From Costus lasius (Eukaryota; Streptophyta; Magnoliopsida; Zingiberales; Costaceae): 64,000 bases of DNA. The notes under the pieces are model-generated. The model was given only the letters and a program-made list of their open reading frames with translations. It was not told the DNA's origin and did no database searches. Position 1 is the first letter of the stretch, and each line of letters begins with the position of its first letter. The position numbers and the translations under genes were made by a program. Where the stretch lies: positions 68,308,018 to 68,372,017 of the forward strand of contig CM050453.2 in the NCBI GenBank assembly GCA_027563935.2, read 5' to 3'. Below are positions 19,776 to 30,493 of this stretch, one piece after another.

Positions 19776-21467
19776 CTTGGACTAATCTCCAGCAAAGAGA
19801 TTATCTCACTCTCGTGCAGATAATCATGCAGAGATAAATCCTCACTTTCGTGCAAGATTCATCCCATGCTGAGGATAAGTAAATCATCAATCAAAGAACT
19901 CAAGATCACTTTCGTGCATCTGAGTTCCAAGTTGATTGCCTCGAGTGGAATCTCGAGGATCACTTTCGTGCATCCGAGACTCAACACACGTTTTACCTAC
20001 GGTTCTCTAACGTTCAAATTCTCACTTTCATGCAGGATCTCCACGTTTGACACAATGACTCAATCCTAGGTTCATAATTATCATCATGGCTATTCTACTT
20101 ACTAAAATAAAGAAATAAGAACTTAACCTAATTTCTTATGGTGAGTTCCTATTAATCAATTTTAGGGTTCCAAGTTCTCAAGCAAGTCACCTTTCGGTCC
20201 TTATTGCGAAAACTCTAAATCATGATGACAAAAAGTAAACTAAGGAGAACCTTAGAGCAATAATCGCATAGGTAAAATTATCAAAGTAGAGTAACCATGA
20301 TGAAAGTAAAAGATTATCTAGTCATTAAGAAAATCAAAGGGAATTACTCCCCCGTGTCCCAAAATAAGTTTAAGCTAGCATGGTGAAGGAATTACAAAAT
20401 ACCATAATTTTGGAAGATCAAAAATCAACAAGAAAGGAGTTTTAGGAAAATACAGCACGGCTGTGAAATATTTCACAGCCATAATTTGCAATGAAAGTGG
20501 TGAATAGTGGCGGTGCTTCTTCTTCCTTTGATTTCTCCTCAAATTGATCTCCTTTCATTCTGAAACTTCTGGCACATTGTCTCCTTCTCCAGGCAAAGCT
20601 TCAGTACGAAAATCAAGACCGGAGGTGCTCTGTATTGGTCGCGGTGGTGGAACCCTAAGTGGCGGTGTGTACCGTGATTTCTCCCTCGATAGTGGATGCA
20701 ATTTGGGGCGTTTGGTGTCTACATGATCCTCTCGTCGTCAGCTCCCCTCCTTCTTCTTACGGCATCCAATTTAAAGCTCTAGATCGCCTACAATATTCTC
20801 CGCAAAAATCGGGCGTTGAAATTGACCTAGGAGTCGCGTTCAAAAACAGAAATATGATAGTGTAATAGTTCACGGCACTGCCGCAAAATCGCTCGAGTGT
20901 TCTGTTCTGAAAGTGCTGGGAAATATGGCACCGTAATATGGTTCACGGCACTACCGTAAAATCGGCTGAACTCTCTAGTCGGAAACGTTTGGAAAATACG
21001 GCCCGTGAAATAGTTTACGGCAGTGCCGTAATTTCAGCAATGGTCTCTGTTCCGAAAGTGCTCCAAAATATGGCCGTGTAAAATCTTACGGCAGTGCCGT
21101 ATTTTTTGCACAATCTTCTGATCTAAAATTTTCCCAAATTACGGCAGGTGCTCCGATATTACGATAACGTATCGAAATATGGTACCGTAATATAGATTAC
21201 AACACTACCATATTTTGGTGAGTTGCTCCGTTTTGCATGAAATTTGTCATGTATCTTCTTCTTGATGATGAGAATTCTTCTATGTGTTTGATTTTGCTCG
21301 AAAACACCATAGAATGATGCCTTTTTGCCTGAAAATCATGAAAAACTAAAATAGAAGTAGACTTTGCAATATTTGATGGATTAAGCATAAAAACAAGTAA
21401 AAGATCCTCAATTTAGTATGAAATGGTATCTAAAATGATACAAAATATACTATATATTTTGGTGTCA
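19776..21467 (-). repeat. Athila-like LTR, - strand
   Basis: The right border GGTGTCA at 21461-21467 is the inverted LTR start TGACACC. Five CACTTTCGTGCA-type motifs lie at about 19805-20040, and a palindrome array at 20871-21200. The left end meets leader sequence; the right end meets the shortened 3' region of the element at 21468-26155, for which this is the 3' LTR. Confidence 0.7.
20871..21200 (-). repeat. Palindrome array, copy 3
   Basis: Palindrome cores such as TTTACGGCAGTGCCGTAATT recur at about 20871, 20944, 21016, 21087 and 21159, a 71-73 bp period. Each is paired with a degenerate AATATGGCACCGTAATA-type palindrome upstream. Spacer text differs from copies 1 and 2 while period and cores are kept. 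Confidence 0.8.
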
Positions 21468-21689
21468 AGAAAAATAATATCATCATCGCATGGTACAACC
21501 ATATCAAAAAGTAAATCATCAGTGTAATCATTATTATTGTACAACCACATCGAAAATATAAGCATCTCAAGAATAGCAGTGGTTGTGGTCGTAAAGCATC
21601 ATCCTTCCCTTCATCATATGAAACAACAATAAGATATAGAAAAATATAGCATAGCAAAGAAATAAAGGAAGATAATACTCACAAAGCAT
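21468..21689 (-). other. Shortened Athila 3' non-coding region
   Basis: Only about 220 bp separate the accessory ORF stop from the LTR, against about 1.17 kb in the + strand copy at 13140-14305. The polypurine zone (GAGGACAAGCAAAG) is gone, so a deletion ends at the LTR border. Confidence 0.55.
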
Positions 21690-23072
21690 CTACTCATCGC
21701 CATCTGATCGTGTGGCCTCAGAGTCCCTTGCAGCACTCTCCATGGGATCATAGTATGGCGTTCCTCTTTGATCACCTTGATATCCATAGTCTCTATGATC
21801 TGCATAACCAAAATGGTCATAAAGGAAGTTGCGCATGTCTTCCATATGATTACGCAATCTCTCCATATCCCTGTGGATGTATCCCAGAGTCTCTTCCATC
21901 CCATCCAGGCAGCGTTCTTGGTTGTACATCTGTGCTGTGAGCGCCTGAAAACCTGGATCGTGATGGCTAGCAAAACCACCCCTCATCCCATGTGAGGAAG
22001 TACCAGCGGGCTATGAAGAATCATGAGGAGGTGACTCCATCCCACAGGGATCACTCCTTCCATCCCAGGTGAGTGGCGGTGGAACAGTATCAAGCGGTGG
22101 AGTAAAAGTTGCCTCAGCTGCACTAGGGGATAATTTCCAGTTGTCTCTTTCTCTGATCGTGGTCTTCTCAATGTGAGGTAAGGGTAGAGGAGGGATATTT
22201 GGTCCAAGGACCAAACAAAAAATGTCACATTCTCTAATAATCATCTTCATTGCTATACAAGACTCAATGTCTAGTCTTGCATTCCCTTTTGCCAACTCAA
22301 TTCCATATGGCTCTATCCCAAAATATCTAGCTATAGGAGTAATCAAACCTCCTATTACCACAGATCCTCTGCTCGCTCTAGCAACCTTGTCCAAGTGTTT
22401 GATCATGAAATAAGCAACATCAACAGCAAATCCATTGAGCATCCCCCAAAGAAAATAGAGCTCATGTTGACGGACCATGCCGTCACTGTCTCCTCTCCCA
22501 AACACAGTGTGTTCTAGAACCCTATGAGCATACTTAATACAAGGGTTCTTGATCTTGCTAGCTCTAGCAGAAACAGTATAGAAATGACTCTCATCTATAA
22601 TTTGGTTCCAGAAGATGCCTTCCATGAATCCAAGAGGCATTTCAGTATACCCGCCTGTGCTCAACTCAAAAATATCTCTGACTTTCTGCAATGTAAGCTT
22701 CCTCTCCTCATTGGCTAATCTAAAAGTGATTTCCCCCTCTGCAGGTCCATTCGAAAATTCTTTCAAGTCAATTATTAAGATGCTCAAGAACTCCAGAACA
22801 AGTGGTAGATAAGTGTGCGGAGTCATCTGGAAGAACTGCTTAGCCTTGATCCTCTCAAACATCCAAAGCACGTCCTCATAAAGCCCCAAGGCTTCCAATG
22901 TTCTTCGATCAGCATACTTGGTGTTGATGATTTTTCATTCTAAAATTTTCTTGTATCTGGATTCCTGCATTTCATTTCGGAAGATGATCCCATGGGGCTT
23001 CCGTGGTTGAGATGATTCTGTAGGGGCTTTCCCCTTTCTTCTTGGACAAATTGACTTTGGTCTCGGTGCCAT
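21690..23072 (-). pseudogene. Athila-like accessory ORF, nearly full length, with two in-frame stops
   Basis: A 461-codon frame starts at ATG 23072 (MAPRPKSICPRRKGKA, basic). It is interrupted by TGA at 22935-22937 and TAG at 22011-22013, with no frameshift. The central part (about residues 60-290) has the features of the Athila ORF found after pol: ERKLTLQKVRDIFEL, ASKIKNPCIKYAHRVLEHTV, ELYFLWGMLNG and GSVVIGGLITPIARYFGI. A Pro-rich linker (about 310-350) leads to a C-terminal region with an acidic end. No catalytic residues, signal peptide or transmembrane segment are obvious. It follows the gag-protease gene directly, without RT or integrase between. Function is unknown. Confidence 0.75.
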
Positions 23073-23569
23073 GAGTATGAACTCAAGCTGTAAACTCATA
23101 ATTCAATGCATAACAATATAACAGTTTAAATCTAGTCATTGGCATCCTATCAACATGTTCTACAAGTATTATCAGCTAAAACCAGAGTGAAAACAAAGTA
23201 AATGTCAATGAACAGTGATTTCGAATTCGTTCAACATGTCTCAGCTCAAATTGGTGACAGAAATCGGTCTGAATCCAACAAAGGATCGATAGTGCATCCT
23301 CTAACAAGTAAATGAAAACAAGAATCACTCAAAATGGTTTAGAAACGAGTGAAAACGAGTGAAAGGGGTGAAACTTGATAAAAACTTCATCAAATCAGTA
23401 AAATTAGTGAAATGAGTACCTAATCGCCGACGAAAGCTGAACGGGAAAGGTCGCCGGCGTCCCCAGGTGGTCGGAGATGATCGAAAATCCAAGAACGGAC
23501 AAAAAACAAGTGAGAACGAGGGTAAAAACCCTAAAAATGGTTCGGTCAAAACCCTAAATACGGCATAGA
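23073..23569 (-). other. Non-coding spacer between gag-protease and accessory ORF
   Basis: No supported gene. The stretch at about 23400-23540 is GC-richer (CGCCGGCGACC, CCGACCACC) and resembles the GC-rich part of the Athila LTR near 16850-16905, so it may be a displaced LTR or exon-like piece. Confidence 0.4.
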
Positions 23570-24015
23570 GCTCGCGTGTCAGAAAAAAAAATACGGCAGT
23601 GTAATGTCTTACGACACTAGCATAAAATTACAACTGCTCTCAGGTCAAAACTAGATCAGAAATATGGTACCGTAATATAACTTACGGTACTGCCGTAAAA
23701 TATCAGGACCCCTCTGTATGAAAATGACTCAAAAATACGGTACCGTGAAGCAGTTTTCGGTATCGACGAAAAAATCAAGCAGCGATTTTTTTTTGATGAA
23801 AAAATAAAAAAAAATTCATGAAAATACGACAGCGTAAAACAACTTACGGTGGTGCCGTAAAAACGAAGAGACTCTCGGGTTGACTTTGGCAACAAATTAC
23901 GGTACCGTGTAAGTAATAACGGCAGTGCCGTATTTTCATCACAATCTCCGGTGGAAAGTGAACCGAAAATACGGTACCGCAACAGACTTTACGGTAGTGC
24001 CGTAATTTGCATCAA
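23570..24015 (-). repeat. Internal palindrome array between gag-protease and accessory ORF
   Basis: About five paired palindromes: AAATACGGTACCGTAATA-type followed about 10 bp later by TTACGGCAGTGCCGTAATT-type. A clear pair is at 23942-24015. The period is irregular because of insertions such as an A/T run near 23785-23815. The same cores occur in the LTRs, but this array lies in the internal region. Confidence 0.8.
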
Positions 24016-24135
24016 ATCACGATTTTCCTACAAAAATAAAAGAAAAAATAGTCCTAAGAAAAAATTAAGTAAAATAAAATAATTAAAGGTTAGAAAGCTT
24101 GGGTTGCCTCCGAAGAAGCGCTAATTTAAAGGTCA
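24016..24135 (-). other. Conserved Athila block after gag-protease
   Basis: Read as given, GCTTGGGTTGCCTCCGAAG then AAGCGCTAATTT at 24098-24126 matches TTGCCTCCCAATAAGCGCT at 45471-45489 in the other element. In both cases it lies between the coding region and the palindrome array. No frame crosses it. Confidence 0.5.
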
Positions 24136-26155
24136 TTAGCTTGACCCTTTCGCACTCGGGTGTGATCGTGAATTCCTCGATTGCCCCTCTGATCTTTCTT
24201 TGGGTTGGGCATCACATTGAACCACATAAGGCTCAGACTTGAAACAATCTCCAAATTTGCTCCAAATTTTCTTTCCTTTGTCAAACAATCTAGATCTTCT
24301 TCTTCTTTTTCTCCTTCTTCTTGAAATTTTGTCTTTCTTTTCTTGTAACACTTTATCAACTTCCTCAGAAGATTTGTCAGTTTCAATATTTGAGGATTCA
24401 TCAAATAAATTGCAAACATCATAAACAATATCATCAATCACCTCAACACTACAACATGATCCTAAGTAAGAAAGTTTATTCAAAGAGTCATTAAGATTAA
24501 ATTCAATAATGTTTTCACAGATATCAAAAGTGGTCTTTCCTTCTTTCACATCTATGTTTGCTTTAGCAGTGGCTAATAGTGGTCTACCTAGAATTATTGG
24601 GTTTTTGCAATTTTCTTCCATGTCCAAAACTACAAAATCTGCAGGTATGAAAAACTCACCTATCTTGATTAGAACATTCTCTAAGATACCTACAGGATAC
24701 TTTAGTGATGAATCCGCGAGCTGTAAATATATGGATGTAGGTTTCAACTCTTCAATATTCAGTTTCCTATAAATAGAAAGAGGCATTAGACTTACACTTG
24801 CCCCTAAATCACATAAGGCTCGGTCAAAAGCCATAGTGCCAATTGAACAAGGTATAAAAAAACTACCTGGATCCTTCAGTTTTGGTGGCAGTTTATTTTG
24901 AATGACCGCACTACAATCTCCAGTCAATGTTACAGTGCAAGTACCATAATCATCTAACTTTCTCTTACTAGATAATATTTCTTTCAAGAACTTTGCATAT
25001 GAAGGCATTTGAGAAATAGCTTCAGTAAAAGGAATATTAATGTAAAGCTTTTTCAAGATTTCAAGGAATTTGGCAAATTGTTTGTCTAGTTTGATTTGAA
25101 CTAGCCTTTGAGGAAAAGGTATTGGTGGTCTGTAGGGTGGACGCAAATCAGACTTAGAATTATCTTATTTACATGGCACATCCCCTTTTGGTTCATCACC
25201 CTTTTGAGGTGTTAAACTACGTAGGGTTTGTTCATGTTTAGAGGATTTTTCTAATTCTAATTCCTCATCATGATTATAATAAGACTCTTTTTCCTTAAAT
25301 TCAACCTTCCCTTTAGGCTCTCCTAGTTTTTTCCCACTTCTAGTCATGATGGCATTACAATGCTCCATAGGGTTTATCTCAGGTTTAGGAGGCAATTTTC
25401 CTGGGGGTCTATAGAAGTACTGGCTTGTTGTACAATTTGGTTTTCTAAAATCTTATTGTGTGCCTCTACTCTTTCCAATCTGGAGTTGATTTGATTAAGA
25501 GTTTCCTTAAATTCTTGAATTTGTCTACTTTGATTTGTCATGATTTGGCTTTGATTAGACATAAACTGATTTTGATTTGCCATAATTTTTTCAAACATGG
25601 ATTCTACACTAGAATTCTAATTTATGTTTTGGTTTTGGTATGGATTTGGCCTTTGGAATCCTCTATTCTCAGTTTGTCCTTTTTCATTGTTATTGTTTCT
25701 CCATGAAAGGTTGGGGGTGATTTCTCCATCTAGGGTTATAAGTACTAGAGTAGGGATCATTAGTTTTACTTTGATTATAAGTCCCTAAAGCATTGACATG
25801 TTCATCCCCTTGATCTACAACAACTCTACAGTTTTCATATGAGTGACCAATGTTACCACAAATTTCGCAAGTGTTAGAGGAAACAACAGCAGCTTGCATT
25901 TTGAAATAATCGAATCTACTACATAAAGAATCTACCTTTTCTGCTAAGGATCGCCATCCATCACTCTCACTCTTACCTTGAGATGGCTTGTAGAATACTG
26001 CACTCCCAGAAGTCCATTGATTGTGATTGAGAGCCATCTCCTCCAGCAGTTTAAAGGCTGCATCCATAGTTTTGCTCATAAGAGCTCCTCCTGCAGCAGC
26101 ATCCACAGTTTGGCTTTGTCTATTTTCTTTATGGATCCCTAATCTTATTCTTGGG
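24136..26155 (-). pseudogene. Athila-like gag (C-terminal part) and protease, frameshifted
   Basis: On the - strand, gag starts inside the family at QTVDAAAGGALMSKT (about 26110), followed by LLEEMALNHNQW. A zinc knuckle CEICGNIGHSYENC lies near 25870-25830. A shifted stretch (about 25700-25400) holds a Gln/Asn-rich coiled-coil-like region (MANQNQFMSNQSQIMTNQSR). The frame then returns with NAIMTRSGKKL, a stop at about 25162, and an aspartic protease with LCDLGASVSLMP (Asp-Leu-Gly, typical of Athila), LGRPLLATAKANIDV, and a basic tail that ends at 24136. Expected RT, RNase H and integrase do not follow. The 5' half of gag is replaced by inverted sequence at about 26140. Confidence 0.8.
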
Positions 26156-26389
26156 TATAGCTACTTTTCATAACTGAATCAGTATGCTGCTCTGCTATCC
26201 TTGGACACCTGCAGCTTCTTCTCCAGATTTGCACCGCCTCATATCACCAGCCTCTGCTGCTAGCACTCTGATTTCATCCAGCTAGCACCTTCTGCTTTCA
26301 GCTACCAGCAGCCTCTTACTTCTTCTGCTGCATCTGTTTCCATTGATTTTATTTATTTTTATAGCAGGACCTTCATTATTGACTCTGAT
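26140..26389 (+). other. Inverted Athila 3' region, piece 1
   Basis: Reading + it matches the reverse complement of 44280-44520 (CCTCTTACTTCTTCTGCTG, then GATTTTATTTATTTTTATAGCAG), which lies downstream of gag in the other element. Here it lies head to head with gag, so 26140 is an inversion junction. It continues at 28095 after the solo LTR. Confidence 0.6.
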
Positions 26390-26394
26390 TTTTT

Positions 26395-28089
26395 TGTTGG
26401 GGTATGCCCTTAAGGCTAATGTTTGAGGCCTTGGGATTATATTAGTATCATGTATATAAACTCTATGTTTATAAAGGCAATGGTTGTTATTCAGGTTGTT
26501 ACATCATCTGCTGCAATATGTATACTTCTGAATAATGTCTCAATGCTGTTCAGCTTGGCTGACATGCAGTTTTGTCCTTAGTCGAGATATCTTGGTGAAC
26601 ATGAGACAGCCTTGATATGATTGAGACTAATATGTGTTCTAATCTTATAGGATGCTTCGAGCATGGAATAAGATGTAGACTCATGGGTACATTGGATGTA
26701 CTGGACAGACCCTACTTAGGATATTCAATTGCTTGTCACAATGTGAATAATCCTTATATGCAAACAAGTGGCATATTTCCTCTGACTTGAGATCACTTGT
26801 GTTTCTAAATGATGATTGGCATTGTCTTGAGGTAGTTCAATATCATTTGAAACATAATGGTTATAGACTATCTTGGATAATGAGCATGAGTCATGTTAGG
26901 GCACTAGTGATAGATATAGGATTGCCGTCTCCTTGATTGGAGTGTGATGTTCTACTGGCGCCCCCCTTGGATGAGATGATTGAGAAAGTGTATGGCCATA
27001 CCCAGATGACTATGTTTCATCTGATCTAATCATTCTCATCATATTGGAATTACAGGCTTGACACGCTTGTCCAATAAGAACGTCCAGTGGCAAAGGAAAC
27101 ACATATGTCAAGTGACTTGGGTTCACACTTGTGCTGTGGTTTGGGTGTAGTCTTGGAAGACTCTTTCCTTTATATCGAGAGACAGTGATGTGTTGCTAGA
27201 TACCCCTCACTGATCGTGATAACGTAAGTTATTGTTACCGACATTTAAAGGAAACCCTTAGGGTCGCACAATTTGATGATATGGCTTACTTATATCAGAT
27301 CGTTTGGACTGAATTGTTTTGGTTCAGTTTAAAGGAATTTAAACTCTGATTGTAAGTGAGATCTGGTCTGATCATGTTTGATTGATTAGGGCTTGAGATC
27401 GGTAAGCTTCGATCGAGGGAACTGATGCTAGATCGATGAGATCAAGAGCATCGAGAGATGAATGGTTAGATCTTGAGCCATCTGGTTCATAGGAGATCTA
27501 GACCATGGCTAGGTTTGATTTGGTCTTTGAACCAAATGCAATTGAACCGAATAATTGAACCGGTTCACTTATGTGAACGTATGGTTCAATTGAGAGAAGT
27601 TCGATGGTGGTAACGTGGGCATTGAAGAAGGAGTTAGTGCTTTCTATTTTTAGAAAGCCATTTGCCTTATTGATTCTCTCAACGTTTTTCGAACGAAAAA
27701 CTCTCCTCTCGCTCACACGCCGACTTGCATCTTCTTGCTCTCGTCTTGGGTGGTCTTCACGCCAAGGAGGAGGTTCGGTTATCCAAGGAACTTCATCTCT
27801 TCTCCTCCACACAAAAGGATCACTTGGAGAACTTTGCTAGCACAAAGATCGACAAGGAGTAGCCTTCAACATCTTGTGTGCGCACACTTTAGAGAAGAAG
27901 CACTTGCCTCTTTCCCTTCCAAGTCGCCATCCATACAATGGCAATGGTAAGATCTTAACATGATCTTTGCAAGTTAATAAGTTAATCATAAGATCATGCC
28001 TTATGCGATCACTTGAAATCCTTATTTCCGCCCATGCTTTAGAAATCAAAGTGCATGCGATTAGGGTTTCGGCCCCTTTGGGACTTACA
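26395..28089 (+). repeat. Solo LTR of Angela-type copia (1695 bp)
   Basis: It starts TGTTGGGGTATGCCC and ends GGGACTTACA, with no primer site, pol or polypurine tract. Flanks TTTTT (26390-26394 and 28090-28094) form the 5-bp target duplication; the exact edge is blurred by the T-run. The surrounding Athila sequence is continuous across it when compared with 44280-44400 inverted. It contains ATGGCAATG with donor GTAAGATC at 27938-27954. LTR-LTR recombination is the usual origin. Confidence 0.9.
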
Positions 28090-28094
28090 TTTTT

Positions 28095-28799
28095 TTATGC
28101 AGCATTATCTCTCGCAGGCCATCAGCTGACGTTTCCATCACCAGGACTGTAGTCTCCAGCAGGCCACTGAAGACTACTCATTATCACTCTACAGTCGGCA
28201 CCATCATCAGCTTTCTCCACAAGCACCATCTTCGGACCTCCAGCGATTTCCTTTGAGAAAAATATTATTTTTAAAGCAAGAGACTATTTTTTGTCTAAGC
28301 CTTATGTACCTTAAATTATGCAGGTAAATTTTCAAAGACACATTTTTGGACCTAGCAGCACTTGCCTCAATGCTATACCTCGGACGATGATTGAGCTTGT
28401 TATATAGTTTTGTTAGTATTGTTTGCACTTTTGATTATTTATATTTGATATAATTATCTACACTTTTCTTCTCTTAAAATTTTTATTTGATGTGATTATA
28501 CGGATCTATCACTTTACATCTTTTGACTACATGAGTTTCATGCTTCACACTTTTTGCATTGATTTTGGCATTTTTGAAGTTTAAAATTTTTATGACTTGA
28601 ATCTGTGTGATGAGAGGTGTGTGAATTTTTCTATGCACGTCAATACCTGAGTGGAGATATTCCTATTATGTTGAATTTATTTCTTCAATATATATCTACT
28701 TATTGAAATCCTTCATTGATTGATGCATAAGGTTTTGGGTAGGTATGTTGTTTGATGAATGCAATCTAAGAGTGAAACATCTTTTTTGAATAAAATGAT
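28095..28799 (+). other. Inverted Athila 3' region, piece 2
   Basis: Non-coding and AT-rich. It matches the reverse complement of about 44330 down to 43530, including TAAGCCTTATGTACCTTAAA and AATTTATTTCTTCAATATAT. It is interrupted at 28800 by element C and resumes at 37871. Confidence 0.65.
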
Positions 28800-28804
28800 C
28801 ATAT

Positions 28805-30473
28805 TGAAAGTCAATAAAGGGGTGGGGAAACCCTAATATGCACATATATATAAAATCGCAAAGCGGAATCTAGGGTTTCCTATAAGATCGATTGGTATGC
28901 AAATATATGATCAACTTAAAACTTTGTAAAGATCAACACAAGATCATACCGATGCCATTGCTTGGATGGCTATTTGGAAGCAGAGAACGATGCGGCTCTC
29001 CTCCAAAGCGTGCGCACACAAGATGAGAGAGGCTTCTCCTTGTCGTTCCTTGTGCTAGCAAGGATTTCCAAGTCTCCTGATCGAGTGAAGGGATGAGATC
29101 TCTTGGCTTGTCGAATTCTTCTTGGCGTGAAGAAAAGCTTTACAACACGAGAGAGGAGAGGCGAGTATAGAGCAATGCTCTCGAACGTGGAGGCGTGAAG
29201 AATATTTTGGAAAGCATGACTTCCAAAAATAGTAAACCCTCAACGTTCATGCGATCATGCGTTCACCCCAAGTGAACCGATCGCTTCTCTTCTCCCCTTG
29301 AACCATGCGCTCACATTAAGTGAACCGGTTCATTGAATTTGGTTCAAAGACCAAATTAAACCAAGCATTGTCCTAGATCATATTGAACCAAAAGGTTCAA
29401 GATCTAACCATCCATCTCTTGATGCTCTTGATCTCACCGATCTAGCATCATTTCTCTCGATCGAAGCTTACCGATCTCAAGCCCTAATCAATCAAACATG
29501 ATCAGACCAGATCTCACTTACAATCAGAGTTTAAATCCCTTTAAACTGAACCAAAACAATTCAGTCCACACGATCTGACTTAAGTAAGCCATATCATCAA
29601 ATTGTGCGACCCTAAGGGTTTCCTTTAAATGTCGGTAACGACAACTTACGTTATCACGAACAGAGAGGGGTATCTAGCAACACATCACTGTCTCCCGATA
29701 TAAAGGAAAGAGTCTTCCAAGACTACACCCAAACCATAGCATAAGTGTGAATTCAATTCACTAGGCATACTTGTTTCCTTTGCCACTGGATGTTCTTATT
29801 GGATAAGCATGTCAAGCCTGTAACTCCAATATGATGAGAGTGGTTAGATCAGATGAACATAGTCATCTGGGTATGGCCATACACTTTCTCAACCATCTCA
29901 TCCAGAGGGCCCCTTTAGAACATCACACTCCAAACAAGGAGAAGGCAATCCTATATCTATCACTAGCGCCCTAACATGACTCATGCTCATTATCCAAGAT
30001 AATCTATAACCATTATGTTTCAAATGATATTGAACTACCTCAAGACAATGCCAATCATCATTTAGAAACACAAGTGATCTCAAGTCAGAGGAAGTATGCC
30101 ACTTGTTTGCATATAAGGATTATTCACATTGTGACAAACAATTGAATATCCTAAGTAGGGTCTGTCCAGTACATCCAATGTACCCATGAGTCTACATCTT
30201 ATTCCATGCTCGAAGCATCCTATAAGATTAGAACACATATTAGTCTCAATCATATCAAGGCTGTCTCATGTTCACCAAGATATCTCGACTAAGGACAATA
30301 CTGCATGTCAGCCAAGCTGAACAGCATTGAGACATTATTCAGAAGTATACATATGGCAGTAGATAATGCAACAACCTGAATAACAACCATTGCCTTTATA
30401 AACATTGAGTTTATACATGATACTGATATAATCCCAAGGCCTCAAACATTAGCCTTAAGGGCATACCCCAACA
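28805..30473 (-). repeat. 3' LTR of element C (1669 bp)
   Basis: On the - strand it runs from 30473 (TGTTGGGG) to 28805 (CTTTCA). The conserved ATG and donor block is at 28942-28958. Downstream of the LTR comes CATAT, the target duplication. Confidence 0.93.
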
Positions 30474-30493
30474 ATCTCCCACTTGCACTTAAT
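30474..30493 (-). other. Polypurine tract, element C
   Basis: ATCTCCCACTTGC on the + strand, the inverse of GCAAGTGGGAGAT, directly beside the 3' LTR. Confidence 0.8.

Noticed and set aside
21690..23072. Accessory ORF as a true envelope protein
   Set aside because: No signal peptide or membrane segment is visible; only its position matches that of the env-like ORF in some Athila elements.
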